NCBI GenBank assembly: GCA_012931725.1 | Contig: CM022948.1 | Coordinates: 62,969,222 to 63,033,221, forward strand | Length of the DNA: 64,000 nucleotides | Direction: 5' to 3' | From: Litsea cubeba | Taxonomy: Eukaryota; Streptophyta; Magnoliopsida; Laurales; Lauraceae | Shown here: positions 1-9,840 of the stretch, piece by piece | Layout of the letters: each line of letters opens with the position of its first letter | Numbering within the stretch: position 1 is the stretch's first letter | Notes under the pieces: model-generated | Databases searched by the model: none | Told to the model about the DNA's origin: nothing | Seen by the model: only the letters and a program-made list of their open reading frames with translations | Made by a program: the position numbers and the translations under genes

Positions 1-1
1 G

Positions 2-1282
2 ACCGATCCTATTCCTTTAGAGGATGTAAAGGCAGTAGCTAAATGGGAAACAAAGGATGCCCAAATCATGACTTGGCTTTTGGGGTCGGTGGATCCACAA
101 TACATTCTGAATCTCCGGCCCTATAAAACAGCAAAGGGAATGTGGGACCATCTCCGACGGGTGTATCAACAGGATAACTCCGCTCGACGTTTCCATTTAG
201 AACATGAGTTATCTCAGTTTAATCAAAGGACAATGTCCATTCAAGAATATTACTCTCATTTTATTCGCTTATGGACAGACTATACTGAGATAATTTACTC
301 AAGTCTCCCTGATGCCTCGATTGCGGTGGTTCAACGCATTCATTCCACTAGTCAACGAGATCAATTCTTGATGAAGCTGAGGTCTGAATTTGAACAAGTT
401 CGTTCAAATCTGATGAGCAGGGTGCCTCCTCCATCTATTGATTCGTGCTTAGGAGAGCTTCTTCAAGAGGAACAATGTCTTACAACCCAAACTGCTCTTC
501 AACAAGCCATATCTCCCGGACCACTCACTGCTGCCTATCTTGCTCGTCCCAAACAACAAAACAGGGACATGACCAAAGTACAGTGTTATTCTTATCAGAA
601 GTATGGCCATGTCGCCACTCAATGCGATCAGAAATTCTGCTCTTACTGCAAACACAAAGGCCATGTTCTTCCGGAATGTAGGCGTCGTACTCAGTTTTCC
701 TCACAAAAGGCTAATTTAGCAACCCTGGATGCGTCCTCTTCTGCATTTAGTCCTGCTGCCACTACAGTCATGCCTGCACCGCCTCCTTCATCATCAGCTC
801 TTACTCCTGAAATGGTTCAACAGATGATAGTAAATGCTTTTTCTGCTCTTGGTCTCTCAGGTAAACCCAAACGATCAAACTCTACTTGGTATATGGATTC
901 GGGGGCTTCTAATCATATGACTCACTCTTTTGATACTTTATCTCAAGTAAAGCCGTATTATGGAAATCTCCGAATCAATACCGCAGATGGTGGCAGTATA
1001 CCCATTACTGCCGTCGGCGAGATCTCACATCCCTTACCTTTGAGTCAGGTCTTTCTTTCTCCTCAGTTATCTACAAATTTATTATCTGTTGGACAACTCG
1101 TTGATAACCATTGTTCCGTCTCTTTTTCGCGTTCTAGTTGTGTGATACAGGATCAAGCATCAGGGGAGGTGATAGCGAAGGGACCTAAGTGTGGCCGTCT
1201 TTTTCCGCTACAACTTTCTACACAAGATAGGAATTTGGTTGCATCTGCTTTGTTTTCTGCTTCTATTTTACACAAGAGCTAA
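2..1282 (+). pseudogene. copia gag and protease (partial, ends in premature stop)
   Basis: The frame is open from base 2 and the first ATG (68) is internal. The N-terminal half is a UBN2/retrotransposon gag domain (residues about 1-150 of the part from the first ATG). Two zinc knuckles follow. In the first, the second Cys of C-x2-C-x4-H-x4-C is Tyr (CYSYQKYGHVATQC). The second (CSYCKHKGHVLPEC) is intact. A copia protease follows with the DSGA active site in WYMDSGASNHMT. The frame stops at TAA 1280-1282, directly before the codons of the conserved WHNRLGHPN pre-integrase motif. That motif continues in the same frame, so the stop is a mutation inside the polyprotein rather than a natural end. 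Confidence 0.93.
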
Positions 1283-2485
1283 TTATGGCACAATAGATTA
1301 GGCCATCCTAATTCTCGTACTTTGTTGTCTTTGTTTCAATCTGGTTTACTTCATGATAATAAAATATCTCTTAAAGATGCTTCTTTTGATTGTTCTAGTT
1401 GTAAAATGAGCAAGAGTAAGACTCTTCCTTTTCCTCTCAGTACCTCATTATCATTGAAATGTTTTGATCTTGTTCATAGTGATGTATGGGGTATAGCACC
1501 TGTCACATCTCATTCTCATTTTAAGTATTTTGTTACATTTATTGATGATTACAGTCGCTTTACATGGATTTATTTCTTACATTCAAAATCTGAGGTGTTT
1601 GTTACTTTTAAAATTTTCTTAGCTTATGTGGAAAATCACTTCTCCACATCCATTAAAACATTCGCACAGATTCCGGTGGTGAATGTTTCTCATGAGTTTC
1701 AGAATTTTTTGCAACACAAAGGGATCATTTCTCAAAAATCATGTCCTTATACACCACAACAAAATGGTGTGTCTGAGAGAAAAAACCGACACTTTTTGGA
1801 CATTGTTAGGTCACTTCTCTTAGAATCCTCTGTTCCACCAAAATTTTGGCCTGAAGCTTTGTCGACAGTAGTTCATGTTATTAATAGACTACCATCCCCT
1901 CGTATAGCGAATGAAACACCTTATTTTCGTTTATTTCACAAGCATCCTACTTATTCTCATCTCCATACTTTTGGGTGTGTATGTTTTGTTCTTCTTCCCT
2001 CAGTTGAATGAACAAAACTCTCTGCTCAATCATCTAAGTGTGCTTTTCTAGGCTATGCGATTGACCAAAAGGGATTTTTCTGTTATGATCCTAAGGTGAA
2101 ACATATCAGGATCTCTCGTAATGTTGTGTTTTTTGAAAATCAGTATTTTTTCCAACATCATTTCGATCATGATAATCCTACTGTGTTTTCCCCTGTTCCT
2201 GCCTTTTGTGATAACCCTGTTCCTTCTTCGGACTCTATTAAGCCTTTACTTGTGTATGAAAGACGTCAGCGGGGAAATACGATTGCACCTGAGCCTCCTG
2301 ATTTGTCAGCTTCCTCGGCGCTTGACCCAGCTTCTGCTCCAAACATCTCCCAGTCAGTTCCTGCTCGTCGCTCCTCTAGGACTTCCCGTCCCCTTGATCG
2401 GTTTGGTTTTACCCATACATCCTTACTTGCTACTTTGTCTTCTGTACACATTCCTAATCATTTTTTCTCAAGCAGTGCAACATGA
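1283..2485 (+). pseudogene. copia integrase region (broken)
   Basis: Same frame as gag. The pre-integrase zinc segment LWHNRLGHPN starts right after the TAA. The core shows HSDVWG (first catalytic Asp) and PYTPQQNGVSERKNR (region of the catalytic Glu). Between them, bases 1661-1686 are in another frame. Read one base over, they encode the usual DSGGE-type segment with the second catalytic Asp. As written the Asp is lost, with the frame regained after a second deletion. A TGA at 2009-2011 replaces what is normally an Arg codon (CGA to TGA is the change expected from CpG methylation decay). The frame continues to 2485, where it ends because of the T6 slip at 2461-2466. Confidence 0.9.
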
Positions 2486-3980
2486 GTGTTGGCGGCAGGC
2501 CATGCAGGAAGAACTTGATGCACTCAAAGTGAATCACACATGGGATGTGGTTCCCTGTCCTCCATCCATCAAACCCATTGGCTGTAAATGGGTTTACTCT
2601 ATCAAGCTACATTCTGATGGTACTTTGGCACGTTATAAGGCTCGGTTAGTGGCACTTGGCAACTGTCAGGAGTATGGTATTGACTATGATGAGACATTTG
2701 CTCCGGTGGCCAAGATGACAACGGTGCGTACTATTCTTGCTATTGCAGCATCACGCTCATGGCCTCTTTATCAGATGGATGTGAAGAATGCCTTCCTCCA
2801 CGGAGATCTTAAAGAGGAAGTCTACATGCGTCTTCCTCAAGGATATGATACTACTTTTAAAAACGAGGTGGCATGGCTCTGTCGCTCGCTGTATGGACTC
2901 AAACAAGCACCCAAAGCTTGGTTTGAGAAATTTCGGTCTACTCTGCTGCATCTTGGATTTGCTCAAAGTCCTTATGATCCTTCACTGTTCCTGAATAACA
3001 CTGCTCAAGCTACCACCATCCTTCTAGTATATGTGGATGATATCATCATCACAGGCACTCACAGTAACATGATCCATAGTCTTCAATCCTCACTTCAAAC
3101 TGCATTCCATATGAAAGACCTGGGTCCTTTAACATATTTCTTGGGTCTTGAGGTACAACAGTCTAGGAAGGGACTGTTTTTACATCAGCATAAGTATGCT
3201 ACTGATCTTTTTGCTCTTGCTAGCCAAAAGGATGCAACCCCTGTGGACACTCCATTAGAAGTCAATGTGAAACTCCGAAAAGATGATGGGGACCTCCTCT
3301 CCGACCCTACCTCCTACAGACGATTAGTCGGGAGTCTAGTCTACTTGACCATCACTCGGCCCGACATCTCATATGCTGTGAATGTTGTTAGTCAATTCAT
3401 GCAAGCACCGCGGCATCACCATCTGGTTGCTGTTAAACGGATTATTCGGTACATTCTCGGTTCTCCGACACGAGGGTTGGTTTTTCCAGTTGGCACACCA
3501 GTCACCCTAGCTGCTTATTCTGATGCCGGCTGGGCCGGATGCCCGGATACTCGCCGATCTACTACAGGCTGGTGTATGTATTTGGGTGAATCACTCATTT
3601 CTTGGAAATGCAAAAAGCAAGAACGGGTCTCTAGATCTTCCACAGAATCCGAATATCGTGCCATGTCCTCTACTTGTTCCGAGATCCTTTGGCTTCGGGG
3701 CTTACTTACAGATCTTGAGTTTTCCCAAACCTCAGCTACCCCACTTCATGCAGACAATACTAGTTTTATCCGTATCACTGAGAATCCAATCTTCCATGAA
3801 CGGACAAAACATATTGAGGTGGATTGTCATTTTATTCGAGATGAATATGATCGCAAGGTCATTAGTCTTCCCCATGTTTCAAATGAACTCCAACTTGCGG
3901 ATATCTTCACAAAAGGACTGCCTCGGCCACGCCATGAGTTCTTGATTCGCAAATTGCTGTTGTTTGACCATCATCAATTT
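2440..3980 (+). pseudogene. copia reverse transcriptase and RNase H
   Basis: The RT domain is open for about 500 residues. It starts near HECWRQAMQEEL in a frame shifted by one base from integrase. Visible motifs are MDVKNAFLHGDL, the catalytic YVDD (YVDDIIITG), and the copia RNase H segments SDAGWAGCPDTRRSTTGW, SSTESEYRAM and HADNTSFIRI. The C-terminal tail IFTKGLPRPRHEFL is also present. This is the best preserved part of the element. The open frame then translates the G tract as polyglycine up to 4013, which is not part of the protein. Tandem copia relics elsewhere in the window (50220-50500) are much more degraded. Confidence 0.95.
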
Positions 3981-4004
3981 GGGGGGGGGGGGGGGGGGGG
4001 GGGG
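3981..4004 (+). repeat. G24 homopolymer at the copia polypurine tract
   Basis: Twenty-four consecutive G directly precede the TG of the 3' LTR, where a copia polypurine tract (short G/A run) is expected. The tract is probably a PPT expanded by slippage. It is also prone to sequencing and assembly length error. Confidence 0.9.
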
Positions 4005-4272
4005 TGCGGTTAACACAAGTAACACAAAGCCCTCTAAGCCCAGGCCCATTCATTGTATCATATCTACCCATCACGTGGGATTAGTTAGGATATACTCAAA
4101 TCAAATGTACACCTTATTTTCCTTAAATGATAGATTGTAATAAGTTTGATTTGCCTTGATTAAGGCTAAATATGATTATAAAAGAGAGAAAGGATCGTCC
4201 ATGAGAGGGATCCAAAGTTTTCCACAACTATAATTCTCTTCCATCTTCGTGTCAAGATGTTGGTGTTAATCA
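4005..4272 (+). mobile_element. 3' LTR of the copia element
   Basis: The 268-bp LTR starts TGCGGTTAACAC and ends GTGTTAATCA, so the ends form the short inverted repeat TG..TTAACAC / GTGTTAA..CA. A TATAAAAG box lies at 4177-4184. The 5' LTR is outside the window, so LTR divergence and the target duplication cannot be checked here. Confidence 0.8.
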
Positions 4273-4496
4273 CTTCTAGGGAGATAAGATCATTAATGTA
4301 GTTGGGATATTACTGTAACTTTTGGGTTAACATTTGGACTCACTCGTTGATACACAAGATTTGTGTAGTGCTAGTAAATGTAGAATGACATGCTTTTCTT
4401 TATAATGAATTTATTGGACAACAATTGAGTATATCTAATGTTTACAGTCTTTATTATTATTATTATTTTTTTTGGTGCCATATTGAGATAGTGTCA
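4273..4496. other. intergenic, nothing recognised
   Basis: AT-rich spacer with a TTA-rich run at 4449-4471. No coding potential or repeat structure was seen. Confidence 0.5.
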
Positions 4497-4851
4497 TGTT
4501 AACTTGATCCACGATTTTCACAGCCCCGCCCAACTCAATATGAGATTGTCCGCTTTGGCCCACGATGCGCGCGTGAGGACTTCCTAGGCGGTCACCCATC
4601 TTGGTACTGCTCCAGCCTGAGCACACTTAAGTTTGGAGTTCTTAAGGGATTTAGCGCCGCACGACTTTACAACGCGTCATGTTGAGTTAAGACTATGTTT
4701 GACTCATAAGCCAAGGGTCAGGACTTGGATATTTCCGATGTAGGACTTTGACAAAGCCTCACGGTGCTACCGAAGCACTCTACCCACACTCCCAGGCAGT
4801 AACCCCATGCAGCCCCACTTTTTGGGAGTTCTGGACAAGTGGTGTCTCACA
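4497..4851 (-). mobile_element. Cassandra-like TRIM solo LTR
   Basis: Read on the minus strand, the segment begins TGTGAGACACC and ends AAGTTAACA (TG..CA). It contains a 5S rRNA-like core followed by the stretch GCGGACAATCTCATATTGAG, typical of plant Cassandra LTRs. Cassandra elements are terminal-repeat retrotransposons in miniature whose LTRs carry a 5S-derived pol III promoter. No second LTR or PBS is next to it, so it looks like a solo LTR. I could not find a clean target duplication, so the edges are approximate. Confidence 0.7.
4563..4660 (-). repeat. 5S rRNA-derived sequence inside the Cassandra LTR
   Basis: On the minus strand the order of 5S rRNA elements is recognisable: AGAACTCC, then TTAAGTGTGCT (box A region), then AGATGGGTGACCGCC (box C region) and GGAAGTCCTC. 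Plant 5S rRNA has AGAACTCC, TTAAGCGTGCTTGGGC, AGGATGGGTGACCTCC and GGAAGTCCTCG. It is diverged and lacks clean 5S ends, so it is a retroelement promoter rather than a 5S gene. Confidence 0.85.
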
Positions 4852-5766
4852 ACGATAATTAAAATTTATAGTTAATATTGGGTTTTTTCTATTTTCGAGG
4901 TTGCATATCTAGTAATTCATGCTTTAATCATTTCAATGCATGTTTTACGAAGGAAACAATTTCATTATTAAAGTTAATAGAATTTTCAATTGTTTCATTT
5001 TTCTCTTGATACCTTTTTGACAATTTTAATCAAGAAAAGTCAAGACTAATGATTAAAAGATTCTCGTGAACTGATTATTTGCCTCATATTATCAGGCCGC
5101 TCGAAGGGGCTTTTGTACATAATAGACAAATCTTCTATGGGATTTTGATTGTTAATGAGCTTTTTTTACTCTAGAAACGTTCTTGAAAGGTTGAAGTTGG
5201 CTTGGAGAAAAGCTTATGACCATGTAGAATGGAGTTTCATGGACTATGTGTTACTGTAGGTTTGGCTTTGGAGAGAGGTGGAGAGAATGGATCTGATAAT
5301 ATATCTTGTCTACATCATTTTTTAGTTCCAGTGAATGGCTTCCCTAATCATTTGTTTAAAGCAGTGAGAGGGCTTAGGCAGGGTGATCCTATGTTTCCTT
5401 TGATTTTCATGATTGTGTCCAAAGCTTTGGGAGCTCTCCTCTCAAGGCAAAAGGACCTTGGGCTTTTTTTTAGGGTTTTGAGGTGGGCTGATATGGGGAG
5501 GTTTTTACTCACCTTTAGTTTGCAAATAATGCTATTTTCTTTACTTCTACAAGGTGGAAGGAGATTGTAGTCTTGAAAAGACTAAGCTGCTTCCAGTTGT
5601 TTTAAGGGTTTGGATATTTATCCAAATTCCAAAAACATATTGGTAGTGGTGTGTTTAGAGGAGATCATTTGCCCTTTGGCCGATAGGCTCCATTGTAAGG
5701 TGAGGAAGTTGCCAATTCGTTATGTTGGTCTTCCTATTAGGATGACCTAAGGTCAAAAGCAATATG

Positions 5767-6053
5767 TGTTAAAGTTGCTAGCCAGTAATCCCAAAACCAA
5801 CTGGTGATAGGAAATTGCACAAACAACTACTTAACACCCCCCTCGGGCACGCCCGCACAAGACTATAACGCGGCATGGGGCCTTTTTGCCCTGCGCATTT
5901 TGCGCCCGCACAAATACACAACGCGGCATGGCGCATTTCTGCCCTGCGTGTTTTCGAACTCGAGACCTCAGGCTCTGATACCATGACAAAGTTGCTAGCC
6001 AGTAATCCCAAAACCAATTGGTGATAGGAAATTGCACAAACAACTACTTAACA
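5767..6053 (-). mobile_element. complete 287-bp TRIM (SMART-size) inserted in the LINE
   Basis: Two near-identical terminal repeats (5767-5835, 69 bp; 5984-6053, 70 bp) both have TG..CA ends. On the minus strand the 5' LTR is the right copy. The primer binding site TGGTATCAGAGCC (complement of the initiator Met tRNA 3' end) abuts it at 5971-5983. A G-rich polypurine tract (complement of the C run at 5836-5841) abuts the other LTR. The element is flanked by the 5-bp duplication ATATG (5762-5766 and 6054-6058). The 148-bp interior has no coding capacity. It contains two copies of a GC-rich unit (starting about 5850 and 5903), each holding the octamer AACGCGGC. Confidence 0.92.
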
Positions 6054-7292
6054 ATATGGGACCCCCAATTACTGAAAAAATTGAAAATAAGTTGTCCATG
6101 TGGAAAAGGTAATGTTTATCATTGGGAACCAAGATCACCCTCATCAAGTCCATTATGTCCAACTTGCTAGTTTACCATATATCATTGTTCAAAATGCCAG
6201 TGGCTTTGATTGGAATACTGGATTGCATTTTTTTTATGGGAGGGGCGGGATGACTAATGAAAGTTATATTTGACGAGATGGAGTGAAATGGTGAAGCTGA
6301 AATATGCAGGGGTTTGCGTTTGGGAAGCTTAGGGAAAGAAATTGGGCTTTGTTAGTTAGAGAAATGGCAGTGGAGGTTTAGGGAAAAGAAAGGAGGATTA
6401 TGGAGAAGAGTGATTATGTCTAAGTATGGGGAAGATCGGTGGGGCTGTGTCCCTATAAAAGTAGATAACATGTGTTCTGGTTGGGAAGTGTCATTTCTAG
6501 ATTTGGAGAAGAGTCCAATATTAAGGGGAAAGTCTTTAGAAAAGGGTTGGTTTTGGGGGTGCTAATTGGGTGGGGTTGGGTAGTTTGAGGGGTCTTTTTT
6601 CCAAGGTTATTTAGGGTTGCGTCGAATAAAGAGTCATCGGTTCAAGAATGTTGTTTTGATGTTGGGGCTCATATGTCTTGAGATGTGCCTTGCAGAAGTT
6701 TTCTTCTTGAGTTTGAGATGACTGAATTTGAGTCGTTGCCAAGGTTATTTTGTAATGTGTTTGTATGTAAGGAAGTTGCAGACTCTTGTATTTCGAAGCC
6801 TAACCCTTCCCAAGACTTTTCATCAAAGTCCCCTTATAGGGCTTTGGAGTCGTCTTCAGTAGTTTGACCTCCATGTGAGATGTTGTGGCTGGCTTGGCTC
6901 CTCCTAGAGTTGAGGCCTTTTGCTGGTTACGGTGGCTGCTAAGGTTTCCACAATGGATAATTTGAGGAGAGGCATTGTCTAAAAGAATATTTCTTCCCAT
7001 TTGTGCTCTTTGTATGAAATGAAAGGGAGAAGATTAATCGCTTATTTTTATTTTGTTACTTTTCATATCATATTTGGAGTTATTTTCTTAAAAGAAGTTC
7101 TTTAGATTGGTGTTTGCCAAAATGTTGAGATGACTTGGTCTTTGCATGGAAAGTAGCTCCTTTCCATGGTTGTGGTCTCGTGCTTTTGAAAATTACTCCC
7201 TTTGCAATTCTTTGGTCCTTTTGGAAGGAGAGGAACGATAGGATTTTAGATGAACTTTTATGCTTCCAGAGGATCTTGTTTATATAGTGGTT

Positions 7293-7812
7293 TTGAGGAT
7301 AACAAAGTGGGTGGTTATAAGAGAGGAGTTTGTGAAGTTGAGTATAGGTAATATTATACACAACTAGGAAGCTTGTATTTGTACAGTGACTAGTTGTGGT
7401 AGGAAAAGATAGCAGAGTCATGGTCCCCTTCTCCATGTGGTGTTTGAAAATAATGTATATGTAGGAGTTAAAGGAAAGCTGAGGTTGGCTGGCTTGGCGG
7501 CATTCTTCGCAACAACAAGGAGGAAATTTTTTTTATGTTCTCCAATCGTTAATACACTGGTATGAGGATAGCAAAGTGGGGTGGTTGTAAGAGAGGAGTC
7601 TGTGAATTTGAGTATGATAATATTATGCACAATTGGGAAGCTTGTATAGTGACTGTCTATGTTAATAAGGAGGTAGTGGAGCTGTGGTCCCCTCGTCCGT
7701 GTGGTGTTTTGAAACTCAATATAGATGGTGCAACACAAGTAATGTTAGGTTTGGCAAGCATTGGTGGCATTCTTCACAACAAGGAGGCAGTTTTTGTTTA
7801 TGTTCTCCAAGC
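7293..7812 (+). repeat. tandem duplication of the LINE RNase H segment
   Basis: Copy 1 (about 7293-7548) and copy 2 (about 7562-7812) are diverged direct repeats. Both begin TTTTGAGGATA/GTATGAGGATA and AGCAAAGTGG-like sequence, and both end TTATGTTCTCCAA. Copy 2 retains the clearer RNase H reading (GVLKLNIDGA, SIGGILHNKE). A LINE has one such segment, so this is a local duplication within the relic. Confidence 0.8.
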
Positions 7813-8339
7813 ATGTAGGGCTCAAGGAATCAAATGAGGTGGACATGTTGGCTATTCTCGAAGTTTTTGGATCTTTTCTTGCTCTTTCCAAGATAGGGTG
7901 ATTGTGGAGAATAATTCAGCTAATGCTATATCTTGGATTACCTCTAGGTGGGCCATGGAAATTTAATTTTTGTTTCAATGAAATCAAAATCCTCTTATTT
8001 TCAATCTAGGTGGAATTTCAGCATATTAGGAGATCAACTAATGGCATGGCAGTTACTTTGACGATACAAAAGGTGGAAAGAAAGGTTGCTTTGTATGCCC
8101 ATATTATGTAGTTTTGTGTTTGTGTTGGTATAATGCTCTTATGCCAGCACTTTTCTCTGTTTTGGCTATTGTAGTGTTGCTATTATTTTAATCCCCAAGT
8201 TTTGAAAACTCCGTAGAGTCAACCTGGGCTCAAATCACTATTGAGTTAGGTCTGTTTTGACTCGGACTTAGCAAAGTTTGCTTATTTTTTGGGTGAATGG
8301 GTGAGCCTATTTAGAGAGATTTGTTTGGCTATATTTGAA

Positions 8340-8650
8340 ACTTCCTTCCACTTCCTTACTTCTAGATATAAAGCCCCCTTTCACTTCACAACCTATGAAT
8401 TTTAAACCCCATTTCACTTCCCAACCTATGAATTTTAAACTCCGTTTCACTTCCCAACCCATGTATTTTAAACCCCCTTCCATTTCCCAACCTTTATATT
8501 TGCAGTTAAGATTTCATTCCAATTCCTAGCCTCTATATTTGTAACCCCTTCCAATTCCCAACCTCTATATTTAAAAGTCACACCTCTTTCACTTTTATAT
8601 TTTAAACCCTTCTTCATTTCCCAACCTCTATATTTAAAACCACCCTTACT
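8340..8650 (+). repeat. minisatellite, unit about 32 bp, about 9 copies
   Basis: Imperfect tandem copies of a unit close to TTCACTTCCCAACCTATGAA followed by TTTTAAACCCC, degrading towards the right. It lies between the LINE end and an RTE tail. Confidence 0.85.
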
Positions 8651-8714
8651 TTCCAGCCACTTCCACTTCCAAGTCTAACTCAACTACTTTTCCCATATTT
8701 GAACTCCTTTAAGC

Positions 8715-8900
8715 CCAAAAACCTCCCACCAAGGGGAAGATGTAGGCCGAAGAGGATGTGGATGGAAGTAGTAAAAATAAATCTGAAGAAGTGCAACCTA
8801 TCTGAGGATGTGGCTCGGGATAGATCAGAATGGGGAAACAAATTCTTATACTCCGACTCCACCTTAGTTGGGACAAGGCTTTAATTATGATGATAATGAA
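8715..8900 (+). mobile_element. RTE-type LINE 3' tail fragment
   Basis: The reading GRCRPKRMWMEVVKINLKKC and LSEDVARDRSEW matches the C-terminal end of plant RTE LINEs. The second RTE in this window (28893-29126) has the same pattern, GRGRPKRSWKETIKHDL. The frame ends at a TAA followed by ATTATGATGATAATG, a short ATG-type repeat tail as RTE elements carry. Everything upstream in the element is missing (5' truncation). Confidence 0.75.
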
Positions 8901-9227
8901 AGATTTTTTCAGACTTTTTAGGGGAAAAAAATGGGCCCAATCCTGACTTGACTAGACTCGAAGGGGACCAAATTGGGTTCCAAGTTTGGTATTTTAATTG
9001 TTGGTAATCCCTCTATTTTAATATAAGGTATTTGTTACCCTTTAGAAAAGAGATAACAAAAAATCAAGATTAACGTAGTGAAGTGAGCAAAGAATAGAAT
9101 ATATTGAATGTATTGGGATATATGCATCATCAATTCGAACGCTTTTTTTTTTTGTTAGACTACTGGTTAGAAGTGAGACTTTTAACTTGAGAGCCTGGGA
9201 TTGATCCTTGGGTATATGCTTGAAATG
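8901..9227. other. intergenic, nothing firm
   Basis: AT-rich. A T13 run at 9146-9158 is followed by a B-box-like string on the minus strand, but this is too little to call a SINE. Confidence 0.4.
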
Positions 9228-9482
9228 AAGGGCCTGTTTGGCATTGTTTTTGTGTTATTGATTCTATCGGGTTGTGCTGAAACTTTGTGATGCAGAGCTT
9301 GTTTATTATGTTTAATTGTTCTGCACTTTTGCTCAAAATATTTTGTGCAGAACTTGTTTGGTAATGTCGTAACATGTTTGTTTCTAGGAAAAGAATCAAA
9401 AGTATCATGTTTGACAATACTGTTGAACTTAAATTTATTATAAATATTCTTGAATTCATATTAAATATTAAAAAGAATTATT

Positions 9483-9840
9483 TGCCTATGGGACCCAACT
9501 TTAGAAATACATGGACCAACTTTTAGGGATTAGAACATTGGCCAACCATTATAGGAATTGAAGTGTGGGCCCACATTTTGTGATTGTGAACATGAGACCC
9601 AACTTAGGAATTACGTGGGCCCACCTTTATGAACTGTTGTACATGGCCCACCTTTAGAAATTACAACATGGGACTCACCTTTAGGAATCAGAACATGGAA
9701 CCCACTCCTATAGGAATTAGAACATGGGGCCCATCTGTTGGAATTGCATCTCACTTGGGATTTTGTTGTACATGTGACCCACCTTTAGAGATCACAACGT
9801 GGGACCCACCTTTAGGAATTGGACCATGGCCCACTTTGTA
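9483..9840 (+). repeat. minisatellite, unit about 33 bp, about 11 copies
   Basis: Tandem copies of a unit resembling GGGACCCACCTTTAGGAATT followed by AGAACAT. Spacing is irregular (28-40 bp) with many substitutions. Confidence 0.85.

Larger units (their letters stand above)
1..4272 (+). mobile_element. Ty1/copia LTR retrotransposon, 5' end outside the window, decayed
   Basis: Domains run in copia order: gag with CCHC knuckles, aspartic protease, integrase, reverse transcriptase, RNase H, then a 3' LTR. The gag frame is already open at base 2, so the 5' LTR and start codon lie left of the window. A full element would be one polyprotein. Here it is interrupted by in-frame stops at 1280-1282 and 2009-2011, a frameshift in a T6 run at 2461-2466, and paired small deletions in the integrase core. 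It is therefore not autonomous. The order protease-integrase-RT separates Ty1/copia from Ty3/gypsy. Confidence 0.95.
5040..8190 (+). mobile_element. L1-type LINE relic with C-terminal RNase H, 5'-truncated
   Basis: Recognisable in order although frames are heavily broken: GAFVHNRQIFYG (RT finger), AYDHVEW, RGLRQGDPM near 5369-5395, the catalytic box, LPIRYVGLPI, then after the nested TRIM KITLIKSIMSNL and VYHISLFKMP. A zinc-binding zf-RVT region (VSTMDNLRR) and an archaeal-like RNase H (GVLKLNIDGA) follow. This order is that of plant L1 LINEs with an acquired RNase H. The catalytic (Y/F)ADD is FANN at 5519-5530: both Asp codons are now AAT. Homology may start as early as about 4985. There is no endonuclease domain. 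Confidence 0.88.

Noticed and set aside
4563..4660. A functional 5S rRNA gene
   Set aside because: Too diverged, lacks 5S ends and spacer structure, and sits inside LTR-like sequence.
5229..5570. 113-codon ORF as an independent gene
   Set aside because: It is a frame fragment of the LINE reverse transcriptase (RGLRQGDP motif).
9140..9230. Possible minus-strand SINE with a B-box-like GGATCAATCCC and an A13 tail
   Set aside because: No box A, no body of normal length and no target duplication. It overlaps the edge of a TIR element.
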